DNA of 64,000 bases from a candidate division LCP-89 bacterium B3_LCP (GTDB taxonomy: Bacteria > Electryoneota > B3-LCP), in contig NJBN01000007.1 of the NCBI GenBank assembly GCA_005223185.1, forward strand, positions 126,001 to 190,000, read 5' to 3'. Positions 1-8,451 of the stretch are shown here, in pieces (position 1 is the first letter of the stretch; every line of letters starts with the position of its first letter). The notes below the pieces were generated by a model. The model made no database searches and was not told where the DNA came from. It worked only from the letters and a program-made list of their open reading frames with translations. Position numbers and translations under genes: made by a program.

Positions 1-358
1 CTGTCTCGATTACCTCAGAAGATTGCAGTTCAAACTGCTGCCAATAATCCATCCTCAGACATTCAAAGTAGGCGTATACGGAAAGTTCACGGATATTATC
101 GGCCTGCTTATTACTTTTCAATGATTCATTCTGGAGCAACTGGTTGAACAGGGTGAAAGCTTCTGGAAATGAACCATTAAAATACAGTGCTAAAGACAGC
201 ATGTAGGCAACACCGACATTTTGAGGTTCCCGTTCAAGCGCCTGGTACAGAGTACGCTGGGCTTCACTGAAGCGCTTGGTTTGCAGTAACTGCGTCCCCA
301 AATCCACAAGATGAGAAACTGATGATGAATCTTCCAGAGTGGAATCCCTGTGGTTATG
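1..358 (-). CDS. TPR-repeat protein, partial (runs off left edge), start unclear
   Basis: The minus-strand frame is open from a TAG at 359-361 to the window edge and encodes a helical, TPR-like sequence (alternating A/L/Y/G helix pattern, for example around FSEAQRTLYQALEREPQN). There is no ATG in the first 50 codons. Candidate starts are CTG at 337, with AGGGA seven bases upstream, or GTG at 307, without a Shine-Dalgarno sequence. It follows the BtuB-like gene after a 100-base gap. No catalytic motif is seen; a protein-protein interaction scaffold is the most that can be said. It may be a 5'-decayed gene. Known family: tetratricopeptide repeats; the rest is inference. Confidence 0.5.
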
Positions 359-458
359 CTACAAGATGCGATGAATACTGAATCATAATATATCTCAACC
401 AGCGGGTATTGTCAACAGCATAAACGTATTTCATACATCGGACAGGGGTCATAATCTT

Positions 459-2651
459 TCAGTAAGTTTCAACTCCAATGGTAAACCATAATTCGCGCAA
501 TGGCGTAGGAGCTGTATCAACTATTCGGTAGGCTTCATTAAAGACGTTTCTGACTTCTACTTGCAGTCTCAGAGTAGTTTTTGCTTTGAACATCAGGAAA
601 CGCTTTGATACGAAAATATCCCAGACCTTGTAAGGGCTTAGCGACTTAGTATTAGCTTCATTGGTAAAACGTCTGCTGACCCAGCGCGAAGTCGTATTAA
701 TTACCCATGATGCGATTTCTTTGCGGATGGATAGTGTGAAAGTATTTACGGGTCTGTAGGGCAGGTAATTGCCATCAGTGTTGGATTCACCTGAACGATT
801 GATCGCCTGCAGCCACCTGTAGGCAAAATGTACTTCAGGGATAATAGACTTAGCTACAGCACTTTTTCTCAACGTAATTTCTGCACCATATATGTAAGCG
901 CTGGACATGTTTAAGGGTTTCCACCTGTTGTCGAAATCGAGTCGCCAGTAGATCAGATCCCACACGTCACGGTCGAAATAGGTGACGCCAAATTCCGTAC
1001 CCGCTATTCCCATCTTAGCAGATATTTCGCGGTTGTAGCTTCTCTCCGGTTTCAGGTCGGGATTGCCAGTGGATTGAAGGTCTTCCTGCCAGAACAGCGA
1101 GTTGAAGGAAGGCAGTCTGTAAGCTCCGGCTATTTCAGCTCGAAGGGACCAGTACAGGTTGGCGCTCTTTCCAATTTCAATTCCCAACCGGGGCGTTATG
1201 AAAACTTCATCGTCATCATACCCATCTGCGCGCAAACCGGTGAATATGCCGATTTTTACCGGTAGAGTTTTTTCATGCCAGGGATAACCCTGCACCTGAA
1301 GGTAGCCAAATTGGTGAAAGCGTTGGGCATAATCCTCCTGGATCTGATCTGACCACAAACGTTCCAAATCCAAGCCTCCGCCGAAACCGATATCATGCCA
1401 GCCTGAACCTGAGAAGCGCCAATCTAAATAAGACCGGTACGCTTCACCGCGCAACTGGGTTGAACTGCCCAAAAGAGGAAACTGCGCACCGTAATCGGTC
1501 TTAGTTTTCTGATTATAACCTTCTACCTTCACACTCGCTGCAGGTAGAAACCTGATGGTATCAGGGGAAAAAGTCAAAGTCAAATCCTGCCTATCGTCTT
1601 CGGTGAAGGATTCGTGTTCAAACAGTGACAATGGTAAGTAATCGGGATTATTCCTGTGCAGGATGGTGCGACGGTAACTTAGATCAAACCAGGATGGCGG
1701 CGCTATTTTTACCGAAAAGTAATCTCTACGGTAGTCTGCAGTAAGGCGCGTAAAGGTTTCGCCCACGTTGCGTGTATATAAATCAATACCATCATCAGAG
1801 ACGATTTCATAGCGATATTCACCGGTCGATTCCTTATGTTCGATATTTCCTAAGATTGACCAGGAATGCACGTTTTCTCCGACGGTAACAGCGGCCCGCT
1901 TCTCTCCATAACTGGATAAGCCCGCCTGCAACTGATACTGCCTGGCTCCGGGTTTTAAGGTAACCAAGTTGATAACGCCTCCGATAGCCTGAGCACCCAG
2001 CGATGAAGGAGCTTCATGGTAAACTTCGATATGAGAAATCTCCGCAAGGGAAATGCTGGATAGATCAGCTATACCAGTGGAGACATCGTTCAATGGTTTC
2101 CCATCAAGCAAGACCAGAACCTGATCTGAGGCGCTGCCGCGGATGGTAACCGTCTGCTTGCCGCCGGGAGTTCCATCTGATGAAACGGTAACCAACCCTT
2201 CCCTCTCAAGTGCGCGGGCAATATCCACAGAACCTGAACTTCTTAATCGCTCACGATCAACTATGACAGCGCCAGAAAGTTCACCCTGAGTTGGTTTCAA
2301 TCTGGAATTTACGCTGACTTCAGGGAGAACTACAGGTTGTGGCTGGAGTTGTATTTCCATAGAGGATTGTCCCCCAGCAGTAACGATTACTCCCCAGCGG
2401 TGTTCTGTTTTTAAACCAATGTGGGTTACCTTCAAATCATATTTCCCCGGGGGTATTCCGTAAAAAAAGAAACGGCCGGTCTGATCAGAAACTGCTGCGA
2501 AGTGAGTATCAATCAGGATGACGTGGCAAGCGGTGATCGGCAGTCCTGTGCGCTCGTTTAATATTATGCCTTCTAAATCGGTCTGACTGTAGGCTGTGGC
2601 AGTTAGGAAAAGCACGAAGACTAAAGAAGAGGTTTTCAGAAGGTAATTCAT
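459..2651 (-). CDS. TonB-dependent outer-membrane receptor, BtuB-like (probable vitamin B12 uptake)
   Basis: 730 aa. A signal peptide (about residues 1-22, ending AYSQ) is followed by a carboxypeptidase-regulatory-like beta-sandwich (about 25-110), a TonB plug (about 115-230, with TIRGSASDQVLVLLDGKPLND and IGGVINL signatures), and a 22-strand-type beta-barrel to the C-terminus. The last residues (LWFTIGVETY) are the usual aromatic-ended outer-membrane strand. The substrate is inferred from position: it is the last gene of a minus-strand unit that starts at a cobalamin riboswitch and includes an ECF S component. A 200-base gap holding a MITE-like repeat separates it from the preceding gene, so it may have separate expression. 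Length and domains are normal for the family. Confidence 0.85.
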   Translation of the reverse strand: MNYLLKTSSLVFVLFLTATAYSQTDLEGIILNERTGLPITACHVILIDTHFAAVSDQTGRFFFYGIPPGKYDLKVTHIGLKTEHRWGVIVTAGGQSSMEIQLQPQPVVLPEVSVNSRLKPTQGELSGAVIVDRERLRSSGSVDIARALEREGLVTVSSDGTPGGKQTVTIRGSASDQVLVLLDGKPLNDVSTGIADLSSISLAEISHIEVYHEAPSSLGAQAIGGVINLVTLKPGARQYQLQAGLSSYGEKRAAVTVGENVHSWSILGNIEHKESTGEYRYEIVSDDGIDLYTRNVGETFTRLTADYRRDYFSVKIAPPSWFDLSYRRTILHRNNPDYLPLSLFEHESFTEDDRQDLTLTFSPDTIRFLPAASVKVEGYNQKTKTDYGAQFPLLGSSTQLRGEAYRSYLDWRFSGSGWHDIGFGGGLDLERLWSDQIQEDYAQRFHQFGYLQVQGYPWHEKTLPVKIGIFTGLRADGYDDDEVFITPRLGIEIGKSANLYWSLRAEIAGAYRLPSFNSLFWQEDLQSTGNPDLKPERSYNREISAKMGIAGTEFGVTYFDRDVWDLIYWRLDFDNRWKPLNMSSAYIYGAEITLRKSAVAKSIIPEVHFAYRWLQAINRSGESNTDGNYLPYRPVNTFTLSIRKEIASWVINTTSRWVSRRFTNEANTKSLSPYKVWDIFVSKRFLMFKAKTTLRLQVEVRNVFNEAYRIVDTAPTPLRELWFTIGVETY

Positions 2652-2688
2652 GGGGGGTATAGCGGAATTAATTCTGGCTTGTCACGCT

Positions 2689-2819
2689 GGAGCTGTCCTA
2701 AAAGTGTCACTCTGAGCGAAGCGAAGAGTCTCATTAAGTTCGTAAGCAGCATAATAACAAGAGATTCTTCACCCCAATAAATTGGGGCTCAGAATGACAT
2801 ACATGTTTTTGGGACAGCC
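2689..2819. repeat. MITE-like palindromic repeat, copy 1
   Basis: The core at 2705-2799 has inverted ends TGTCACTCTGAG and CTCAGAATGACA, with internal arms GCGAAGAGTCTCA and GAGATTCTTC plus an inner hairpin CCCCAATAAATTGGGG. A second outer inverted repeat (GCTGTCCTAAAA / TTTTTGGGACAGC) extends it to 2689-2819. A related copy in the opposite orientation lies at 42077-42157. It encodes no transposase, so it is either a non-autonomous element or a REP-type palindrome. It sits inside the B12 uptake unit. Confidence 0.75.
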
Positions 2820-2853
2820 CTCTTTGATAGGAGATTTCACGATTCATCGCACG

Positions 2854-4644
2854 TCAGTTTATGAAATTCCAGGCAATGCCCCAGACCTCTTCCTTGTGCA
2901 TCATGGGGTAGCCAGGGAGAAGTTCGTAATGGTGATCGAATATGTTGTTGACTCCCCAATAGATGTGGAATCCGTATAGATGAGCACCAATGCGGACCGA
3001 GAGGATATTGTCAACATCTCTCTTCGACCAGCCGTTTTCCATAGGAAAGGAGCGATCTCCCCAAAAATCATCCCACAAGCGGAAACGGAGATCCAGATCG
3101 TCGTGGAAAAGCAGAAGTCTGTACTGTATCCAGGTATGAGCAATTAATTCGGGGAAGAGTCTGTCTTCATCATCTGCTTTAGGTAGATAGCTGCCCGTTC
3201 CACCGATTTCCAGATTTCCGGTAAAGACAAACCGAATTGAGCCAAGGATGCCGCCAAATTCCTCTTTAGTCGCATTAAAAGCGGTAATTTTGCCGGATTG
3301 CAATTCCCAGGAAATCGGGTCTTGTATCAGGTAGTGACAATATGAAAGACTACCAGATAGGAATTCATGATCCGACTGGATTCCCAGACAGAAGTCGTTA
3401 CAGGTCTCGTTCTTTAGATAATAGTTTCCCTTTACACTGGAATCAGGATATTGGTAGAAGAGAGGATCGAAGGGGAGATAATGCGATCCGGATTGGTAAT
3501 CAGCGGAGGTTTCGAAGCGTGAAGGCATCCGTTGATCTTGCGATATTCCGGTAAATAGGAACAAACCACTTTTCAATGAAGCTGTAGCTGATACACCAAA
3601 ATGCCGGGCGAGATCGAAATCATCGGATAGGTCAAGAGCTGCTGAAGATCCTATCGACAGCCAGTTCAGAGGCGCGGACGTCAGGGATATTCCGACGTCA
3701 CCGAAGGTGGTTGCCGACCAGTCCATCTGCTTCAAGCGCCAGTTTGCCAGCGCTGCGCGTAGGCTGATTTCGCCTGAAACGATAGCTCCAGTTTTATGAG
3801 CCTTAGCGATCATTCCCACTTCATTCCAGGTATCAGCATCACCACTGGCGTAAGTCTCATTCTGCTGGATGCCGTAAGCGTTAAAGGATAACTCACCCCA
3901 GTTCAGTACGGCGTCTAATTCATAGCGTTTGCGGTTATGATCAATATCAGCAAAAGGCACCTGAGAAAGGAGATGATTCTGAGTAACTCCGAACCAGCCG
4001 CGCACTCTGTTATCAGCATCGTCTGTTTGTGCAGAATCGATCCAGACAACTTCAGCCCGCAAATTCAAGCCGTAGGCAGCAGAATGGTACAGATGACCGT
4101 CATAAGTGGCTATTCTGCCTCCACCGTTGAGGATCAACTGAGGCGCTATTTTTTCTGTTAGATCGAAATCAACCAGACCAAGTCCGTAGTACCCATCACG
4201 AGAAGCGATCCTGCTGGACGGAGGAACGGGATTCAAACTGCGTAGTGTGGTATTCAATCCAATCCCTGCAGATGGGACGCCTGTTATCTGCATATCCATA
4301 CCGACAAGCGCTTCGGGAGGAATCCAGCTCAATTCCGGTACGCCCAGCAGATGGTCTTCCAGCCGACGCCCTCGATAATGTGAATTCAAGTAATTGCAGG
4401 GCTTTCCTAAGAATAGAAACCTCATAGGCTGCCCGAAACCGCCCTGATCGAGAGGATAAAATCCGGGCAGAAGTGAGACCCAATCTCCGAACTCCTCATG
4501 ATCACGGTCAATCAGGTTTTGGGGACTAAATGAGATGAAGTCAGGGTCAGCAGTTTTGACGGAATCTTGCGATAGAACTTCTGCATTTGTCAGCAGCGCA
4601 AATGCAGCCAGATAGAGGAGGAAGGTAAGCGGACGTTTTAACAC
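2854..4644 (-). CDS. Outer-membrane beta-barrel protein with degenerate TonB-receptor plug
   Basis: 596 aa with a signal peptide (about 1-25). Residues 50-120 resemble a receptor plug in pattern (LLPGFYPLDQGGFGQP, then a section corresponding to the 'LLDG' and 'IERIEV' strands), but the usual IRG and DGxP residues are altered and there is no N-terminal regulatory domain. The rest is a beta-strand-rich barrel, with a C-terminal region (NNIFDHHYELLPGYPM) like that of TonB receptors. It overlaps the ECF S-component gene by 7 bases, so the two are probably translationally coupled and under the same cobalamin riboswitch. It is best read as a divergent receptor or porin working with B12 or a precursor; the function is inferred from context. 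Confidence 0.65.
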   Translation of the reverse strand: MLKRPLTFLLYLAAFALLTNAEVLSQDSVKTADPDFISFSPQNLIDRDHEEFGDWVSLLPGFYPLDQGGFGQPMRFLFLGKPCNYLNSHYRGRRLEDHLLGVPELSWIPPEALVGMDMQITGVPSAGIGLNTTLRSLNPVPPSSRIASRDGYYGLGLVDFDLTEKIAPQLILNGGGRIATYDGHLYHSAAYGLNLRAEVVWIDSAQTDDADNRVRGWFGVTQNHLLSQVPFADIDHNRKRYELDAVLNWGELSFNAYGIQQNETYASGDADTWNEVGMIAKAHKTGAIVSGEISLRAALANWRLKQMDWSATTFGDVGISLTSAPLNWLSIGSSAALDLSDDFDLARHFGVSATASLKSGLFLFTGISQDQRMPSRFETSADYQSGSHYLPFDPLFYQYPDSSVKGNYYLKNETCNDFCLGIQSDHEFLSGSLSYCHYLIQDPISWELQSGKITAFNATKEEFGGILGSIRFVFTGNLEIGGTGSYLPKADDEDRLFPELIAHTWIQYRLLLFHDDLDLRFRLWDDFWGDRSFPMENGWSKRDVDNILSVRIGAHLYGFHIYWGVNNIFDHHYELLPGYPMMHKEEVWGIAWNFIN

Positions 4645-5186
4645 TCAAACCTCCAACTTTTGGTTCGGATTAAGAAAGCTGGGATCAATATAGCGAAAAT
4701 CAGGCAGTTTACAGTTATATGCACTACTGTGAAGGGTATTCCCAGAACCATAGCCATATAAATCTGCTTAAGGTTAAAACCGGCTGCGATGGGAAAAGAC
4801 AGAGTGGTTAAGATATCAAAGATAACCGTAAGCACAATACCGGTTAAGCCTAATAAGACATGCTCGATCCAATGGCTACGGGAGAAGAACCTGTATTTGG
4901 TAAGTAGATTTCTAAATAACCCGCCCGTTAGACCAACCAGAGACATGGCTGCAACCTGCGAAACAAGCAGTGGCGGTGGTGGAAAACCCATAGGATTGAA
5001 CAGCGAATAGATCGCTTCTGCGATAAACCCGATGAACATGCCGTATTTCGGTCCCATCCAGATTCCGGATAGGAAAATCCCTGCTGTGATCATCTCCACG
5101 TTTGGAATGGGCATGAATATGTATCCCAATACCACGCAAACTGCGATCAGAAATGCTGATCTGGTCATCTTCTGAATGGGTTTCAT
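4638..5186 (-). CDS. ECF transporter S (substrate-binding membrane) component, probable cobalamin/corrinoid type
   Basis: About 182 aa from ATG 5186 (an in-frame TTG at 5201 would add five residues). It is strongly hydrophobic with five to six membrane helices, and shows the S-component features FLSGIWMGPKYGMFIGFIAE and a loop of prolines (NPMGFPPPP), followed by a Gly-rich helix. S components bind the vitamin and dock on a shared EcfAAT energy module, which is not encoded here. The cobalamin riboswitch directly upstream makes B12 or a corrinoid the likely substrate. The stop codon overlaps the next barrel gene. No strong Shine-Dalgarno sequence lies just before the ATG; the nearest AAGGAG is buried in the expression-platform hairpin. 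Confidence 0.8.
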   Translation of the reverse strand: MKPIQKMTRSAFLIAVCVVLGYIFMPIPNVEMITAGIFLSGIWMGPKYGMFIGFIAEAIYSLFNPMGFPPPPLLVSQVAAMSLVGLTGGLFRNLLTKYRFFSRSHWIEHVLLGLTGIVLTVIFDILTTLSFPIAAGFNLKQIYMAMVLGIPFTVVHITVNCLIFAILIPAFLIRTKSWRFEC

Positions 5187-5202
5187 AGTATTATAACACA
5201 AA

Positions 5203-5230
5203 AGGAGCCCGGATGGCTCCTTTTAGTCCT
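5203..5230 (-). terminator. Hairpin in the riboswitch expression platform
   Basis: On the minus strand a perfect 10-bp stem (AAAAGGAGCC / GGCTCCTTTT, loop ATCCG) is followed by TGTGTT. It sits between the riboswitch and the ATG of the S-component gene. It could act as an intrinsic terminator or sequester the AAGGAG it contains. A second perfect palindrome (CTTTCTAAAA / TTTTAGAAAG, 5231-5250) lies just upstream and could be an alternative pairing partner. Confidence 0.6.
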
Positions 5231-5231
5231 C

Positions 5232-5392
5232 TTTCTAAAATTTTAGAAAGTACAACCAGAGGCGCCTTCCCGCGAAGGCATTTCATAACCGGCACCAGGT
5301 GTCTGACTTACGCCATGTTGGCGTTTACAGTTGCGGGGCAGTGACGGATTTTCACCATCTTCCCTATCAGCCGATTGTATGGAAGTTGCTTA
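5232..5392 (-). promoter_or_regulatory. Cobalamin (adenosylcobalamin) riboswitch
   Basis: Read on the minus strand, the conserved core is present in order: AGGGAA, then GGTGAAAATCC, then CACTGCCCCGCAACTG, then GTCAGACACCTGG (B12-box type), then a CGCGGGAAGGCG loop region. It starts right after the rplS stop codon and ends before a terminator-like hairpin ahead of the ECF S-component gene. It is expected to turn the B12 uptake unit off when cobalamin is plentiful. The core motifs are seen directly; the exact boundaries are estimated. Confidence 0.92.
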
Positions 5393-5394
5393 TT

Positions 5395-5742
5395 TTATCG
5401 TGTGGTCTTCTCCTTGATTCTAGCAGCTTTTCCGTGCAATTTACTCAGATAATGCAGCTTAGCACGACGTACTTTGCCCCTGCGCAACGTTTCAATTTTG
5501 GCAATACGCGGTGAATGTAAAGGGAAGATGCGTTCAACGCCGACACCAGCGGATACTTTCCTTACGGTGAACATTTCATTTAAACCGGAACCGTTGCGTT
5601 CCAATACAGTACCTTGAAAGACCTGTATTCTCTCCTTATCACCCTCTATCACGCGCACGTGCACTTTTACGGTATCTCCAGCTCTGAATTCCGGCAAATC
5701 TTCTTTAAGCTGGGAAGATGAAATTAAATGTAATTCCCTCAT
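5395..5742 (-). CDS. rplS: Large ribosomal subunit protein bL19
   Basis: 115 aa, usual length for L19. It carries the family pattern [28 protein letters not shown] and [14 protein letters not shown]19 lies at the 30S-50S interface. It is the last gene of the ffh-rpsP-khpA-rimM-trmD-rplS cluster and starts 3 bases after trmD ends, as in many bacteria. The cobalamin riboswitch begins at its stop codon, so rplS transcripts may read into the riboswitch. Confidence 0.98.
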   Translation of the reverse strand: MRELHLISSSQLKEDLPEFRAGDTVKVHVRVIEGDKERIQVFQGTVLERNGSGLNEMFTVRKVSAGVGVERIFPLHSPRIAKIETLRRGKVRRAKLHYLSKLHGKAARIKEKTTR

Positions 5743-5744
5743 GG

Positions 5745-6473
5745 TCAGCCTTCTTTATTTTTGTCTCTTTTTATCGTTTTATCAGCTTCAATATAGCGTT
5801 TCCAGAGATCGGGACGATTCCTGCGGGTAACTTCCATCGCCTTTTCCTTACGCCAATCAGCGATACTCTTATGATTACCTGAAAGAAGAACCTCAGGGAC
5901 TTTCAGATCCATGAATTCTTCCGGTCTGGTATATAGCGGACCTTCCAGCAAACTCGCTTGAAAACTATCCGAACGGGCGGAATCCAGGTCGTTGATAACT
6001 CCGGGGATCAGCCGGGTCAACCCTTCCAGCATGACCATAGCGGGAAGTTCACCACCGGATAATACGTAGTCTCCAATGGAGACCAGGCGGTCAACTTTTT
6101 CATCTATAACGCGCTGGTCAACGCCTTTATATCTGCCGCAGATGAAAATGAACTGATCAATATCTTTTAATTCTTCTAAAAGATCCTGATCCAGTAGTTC
6201 ACCCGAAGGCGCAAAATAGACCGTAACAGGTTTTGCATCTCTATTTTGCAGAAGATCATCAACGGCTTGAAAGAGCGGTTCGGGTTTTAAAACCATGCCA
6301 GGTCCACCGCCGAATTGATAGTCATCCACTTGCTGATGACGGCTGCGTGCCCAGGACCTCAAGTGCCAGATATGCAGGTTCAACAGTCCCTTCTGGCAGG
6401 CACGCTTTATCAAGGCATCTTTGATGAACCCATCGAAGAGTCCCGGGAATAACGTAAGAACGTCCACTCGCAT
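5745..6473 (-). CDS. trmD: tRNA (guanine-37-N1)-methyltransferase
   Basis: 242 aa. TrmD is a SPOUT-fold enzyme that methylates G37 of tRNAs using S-adenosylmethionine and prevents +1 frameshifting. Visible signatures are the N-terminal [28 protein letters not shown], the knotted SAM site [11 protein letters not shown] and [13 protein letters not shown]. Length is typical. It lies 6 bases after rimM and 3 bases before rplS, so it is co-transcribed. Confidence 0.98.
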   Translation of the reverse strand: MRVDVLTLFPGLFDGFIKDALIKRACQKGLLNLHIWHLRSWARSRHQQVDDYQFGGGPGMVLKPEPLFQAVDDLLQNRDAKPVTVYFAPSGELLDQDLLEELKDIDQFIFICGRYKGVDQRVIDEKVDRLVSIGDYVLSGGELPAMVMLEGLTRLIPGVINDLDSARSDSFQASLLEGPLYTRPEEFMDLKVPEVLLSGNHKSIADWRKEKAMEVTRRNRPDLWKRYIEADKTIKRDKNKEG

Positions 6474-6479
6474 AGTTCA

Positions 6480-7016
6480 TCATTCCGTGGAATTGGTTAA
6501 ACCCTTTAGACCTTCAATAAGATGCACGGTAATTAATCGTTTATCAAGATCGATATTCAATATTACATCGGAAATGGCGGGGATCAATAATTCGCCGTCC
6601 CTACCCTTGACGACATATATGTCATTTCCGGACAATTCCATGACGTCAACAACACTGCCCAGTTCATCACCCTGGTCAGATATGACGGTTAGACCGATGA
6701 GATCACAAATTCGATATTCATCTTCTTCTAAAATAGGAAGCTGATCGGTGTGAATATGCAGGTTCTCTCCCTGCAGAAGTTCAACCTCTTCCCTACGGTC
6801 AATTCCTGAAAATTTTAACACGGCTGAGTTTGACTGCATACGAAAGCGGTCCAGGCGATATTCATTCACAGATCCATCAGTACGGAACATGTAAAAAGAG
6901 CGATACCTCTCAAGCTCCTGCGGTGACCGTGTAAAGCTAAGAACCTTGAACTCGCCACGCAATCCGACCGGTTTGGTTATCGTGGCAATTTCGATAAAAT
7001 CAGATTTATCGCGCAT
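6480..7016 (-). CDS. rimM: 16S rRNA processing protein RimM
   Basis: 178 aa. RimM binds ribosomal protein S19 and helps mature the 30S head. The N-terminal beta-barrel (IATITKPVGLRGEFKV) and C-terminal PRC barrel (LIGLTVISDQGDELGSV, then NDIYVVKGRDGELLIPAI) are both present. The canonical partner order rpsP-khpA-rimM-trmD is kept, with spacings of 6-10 bases. Confidence 0.97.
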   Translation of the reverse strand: MRDKSDFIEIATITKPVGLRGEFKVLSFTRSPQELERYRSFYMFRTDGSVNEYRLDRFRMQSNSAVLKFSGIDRREEVELLQGENLHIHTDQLPILEEDEYRICDLIGLTVISDQGDELGSVVDVMELSGNDIYVVKGRDGELLIPAISDVILNIDLDKRLITVHLIEGLKGLTNSTE

Positions 7017-7025
7017 TTCGGGCGA

Positions 7026-7268
7026 TCAGCGTTCCGACCCGTCCAGAATCTCTAAGGCAGCTCGAATGCCCTGTCTCGCTGCAACAGCGATCAACAGAGT
7101 CCTTATCGATCTGGCAGTACGACCTTCTTTTCCAACTACCCGACCAATATCGGATTCTCCAACAGAGAGCTTCAGCAATAATCCCTTGTCGCTCTCCACC
7201 TCAGTAACATTCACCTGATCCGGATCGTCCACCAGATGTTTTGCTATAAACTCAATAAATTCTTTCAT
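7026..7268 (-). CDS. khpA: KH-domain RNA-binding protein KhpA
   Basis: 80 aa. A single KH domain with the GxxG loop in the form GKEGRTARSIRTLL. Members of this family (YlqC/KhpA) bind RNA and influence cell growth and division in Firmicutes; in this conserved position between rpsP and rimM it is a standard member of the cluster. The start ATG at 7268 gives the usual length. The stop lies 10 bases before rimM. Confidence 0.95.
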   Translation of the reverse strand: MKEFIEFIAKHLVDDPDQVNVTEVESDKGLLLKLSVGESDIGRVVGKEGRTARSIRTLLIAVAARQGIRAALEILDGSER

Positions 7269-7373
7269 TCCAGACTCCGGTTGGACTCTTGAGCTTTGTT
7301 TCCCCTTTTTCGCCCTACTTTACATTTCAGACGAAGCCCCTCCCAAGTATGTTTACCGGTGTCCCTTAAGACC

Positions 7374-8390
7374 TTAGGAATCGTCTTCTGAACTTGGAGA
7401 GTTTTCCTTTTTATCTTTTATATTCGCATCCGCTGCTTCCTCCTCAGCAACAGATTTCTCTTCAGTATTTTTCTTGGGAGCTGCCTTTTTCGTCTCAGTT
7501 TTAGCTTTAGGTTTTGCTTCCTGTTTTGCTTCTTCTGTCTCTGCTTCTGGCATACTCTCAGCTTCTTCTGCAACCGGAGTTTTATCTTCTTCCGCAGGAG
7601 CTGCAGTTTCTTCAACAGTTTCTGCCTTCACTTCTTCAATAGCTTCGGCGCTGGCTTTATCTGCGCTTTCGGCTGCCTCTTTTGCAGGAGCTTTTTTCTT
7701 CTTCTCTGAAGTTTCGGCTTCCACCTTTTCCGGTTCAGCATCTGCTGGTTCTGCTTCGGCAACTTCTGTTTCAGGTGCGCTGTCGGCTTCCGCTTCTGCA
7801 GGAGCTTTTTTCTTCTTCTCTGAAGTTTCGGCTTCTACCTTTTCCGGTTCAGCATCTGCTGGTTCTGCTTCGGCAACTTCTGTTTCAGGTGCGCTGTCGG
7901 CTTCCGCTTCTGCAGGCACTTCTTCTTTCTTCTCAGAAGTTTCGGCTTTTACCTTTTCCGGTTCGGTATCCGCTGGCGTTGGCTCTGCAACGGCTTTTTC
8001 TTTCTTCTTGGCAGCTTCCACCTTTGCCTTAGCATCAAGAATTGCCTCATGCTTAGCTTGCAGCTTATCCTCCGATTCGATACGGAAGCGCGACACCTTA
8101 TCCCAGATCTCCTCGTCTTTCAACCCTCTCTTCTGGAGATCGAACGCCATCATGATACCACGGCGCGAAAGAATCTTCCTGACGGTATCGCTGGGAATTG
8201 CTCCCACACTCAACCATTTCAGGGCTTTCTGATCGTCAACCAGGATCTCTGATGGCTGCGTTCGGGGGTTGTAGTGCCCGATTTTTTCGATATAAGCTCC
8301 ATCCCGCTTTTTACGGGAATCCACTGCCACAATCCGATAAAATGATTGCTTTTTACGCCCCATGCGCATGAGGCGAAGTTTTACTGCCAC
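7374..8390 (-). CDS. rpsP: Small ribosomal subunit protein bS16 with a very long repetitive C-terminal tail
   Basis: 338 aa against about 80-90 aa for the family. Residues 1 to about 88 are a normal S16 (VKLRLMRMGRKKQSFYRIVAVDSR, GHYNPRT, ALKWLSVGAIPSDTV). The rest is a low-complexity Ala/Glu/Lys/Pro tail. It includes a 38-residue unit (114 bp at 7684-7797 and 7798-7911, with one mismatch seen between copies) and a diverged third copy at 7912 onward. No stop or frameshift breaks the tail, so it is presumably translated. It is the first gene of the khpA-rimM-trmD-rplS cluster, with ffh upstream. The tail is predicted to be disordered and highly charged; its role is unknown. Confidence 0.95.
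   Translation of the reverse strand: MAVKLRLMRMGRKKQSFYRIVAVDSRKKRDGAYIEKIGHYNPRTQPSEILVDDQKALKWLSVGAIPSDTVRKILSRRGIMMAFDLQKRGLKDEEIWDKVSRFRIESEDKLQAKHEAILDAKAKVEAAKKKEKAVAEPTPADTEPEKVKAETSEKKEEVPAEAEADSAPETEVAEAEPADAEPEKVEAETSEKKKKAPAEAEADSAPETEVAEAEPADAEPEKVEAETSEKKKKAPAKEAAESADKASAEAIEEVKAETVEETAAPAEEDKTPVAEEAESMPEAETEEAKQEAKPKAKTETKKAAPKKNTEEKSVAEEEAADANIKDKKENSPSSEDDS
7684..7990. repeat. 114-bp tandem repeat inside rpsP
   Basis: Copies at 7684-7797 and 7798-7911 differ at a single visible position (CCACC against CTACC); a third, more diverged, partial copy follows from 7912. The period is a multiple of three, so each copy adds 38 residues in frame. Near-identity of two copies indicates a recent duplication or ongoing length change by slippage or recombination. 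Confidence 0.9.
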
Positions 8391-8451
8391 GAATTGGCCT
8401 CCGTAATATATTTACTTCGGTATTATTTGCTGTTTATTGAATGCCCCTAAC

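Noticed and set aside
2782-2979. 65-residue plus-strand open frame
   Set aside because: It starts in the MITE-like repeat and runs antisense to the 3' end of the barrel gene; there is no coding pattern of its own.
7684-7990. Possible CRISPR-like array
   Set aside because: The repeats are 114-bp tandem units without spacers, in frame inside rpsP; no cas genes.
7474-8232. Long plus-strand open frame (252 aa) opposite rpsP
   Set aside because: It is the low-complexity mirror (Ser/Ala-rich) of the repetitive S16 tail, produced by codon bias of GCA/GAA/AAG repeats.
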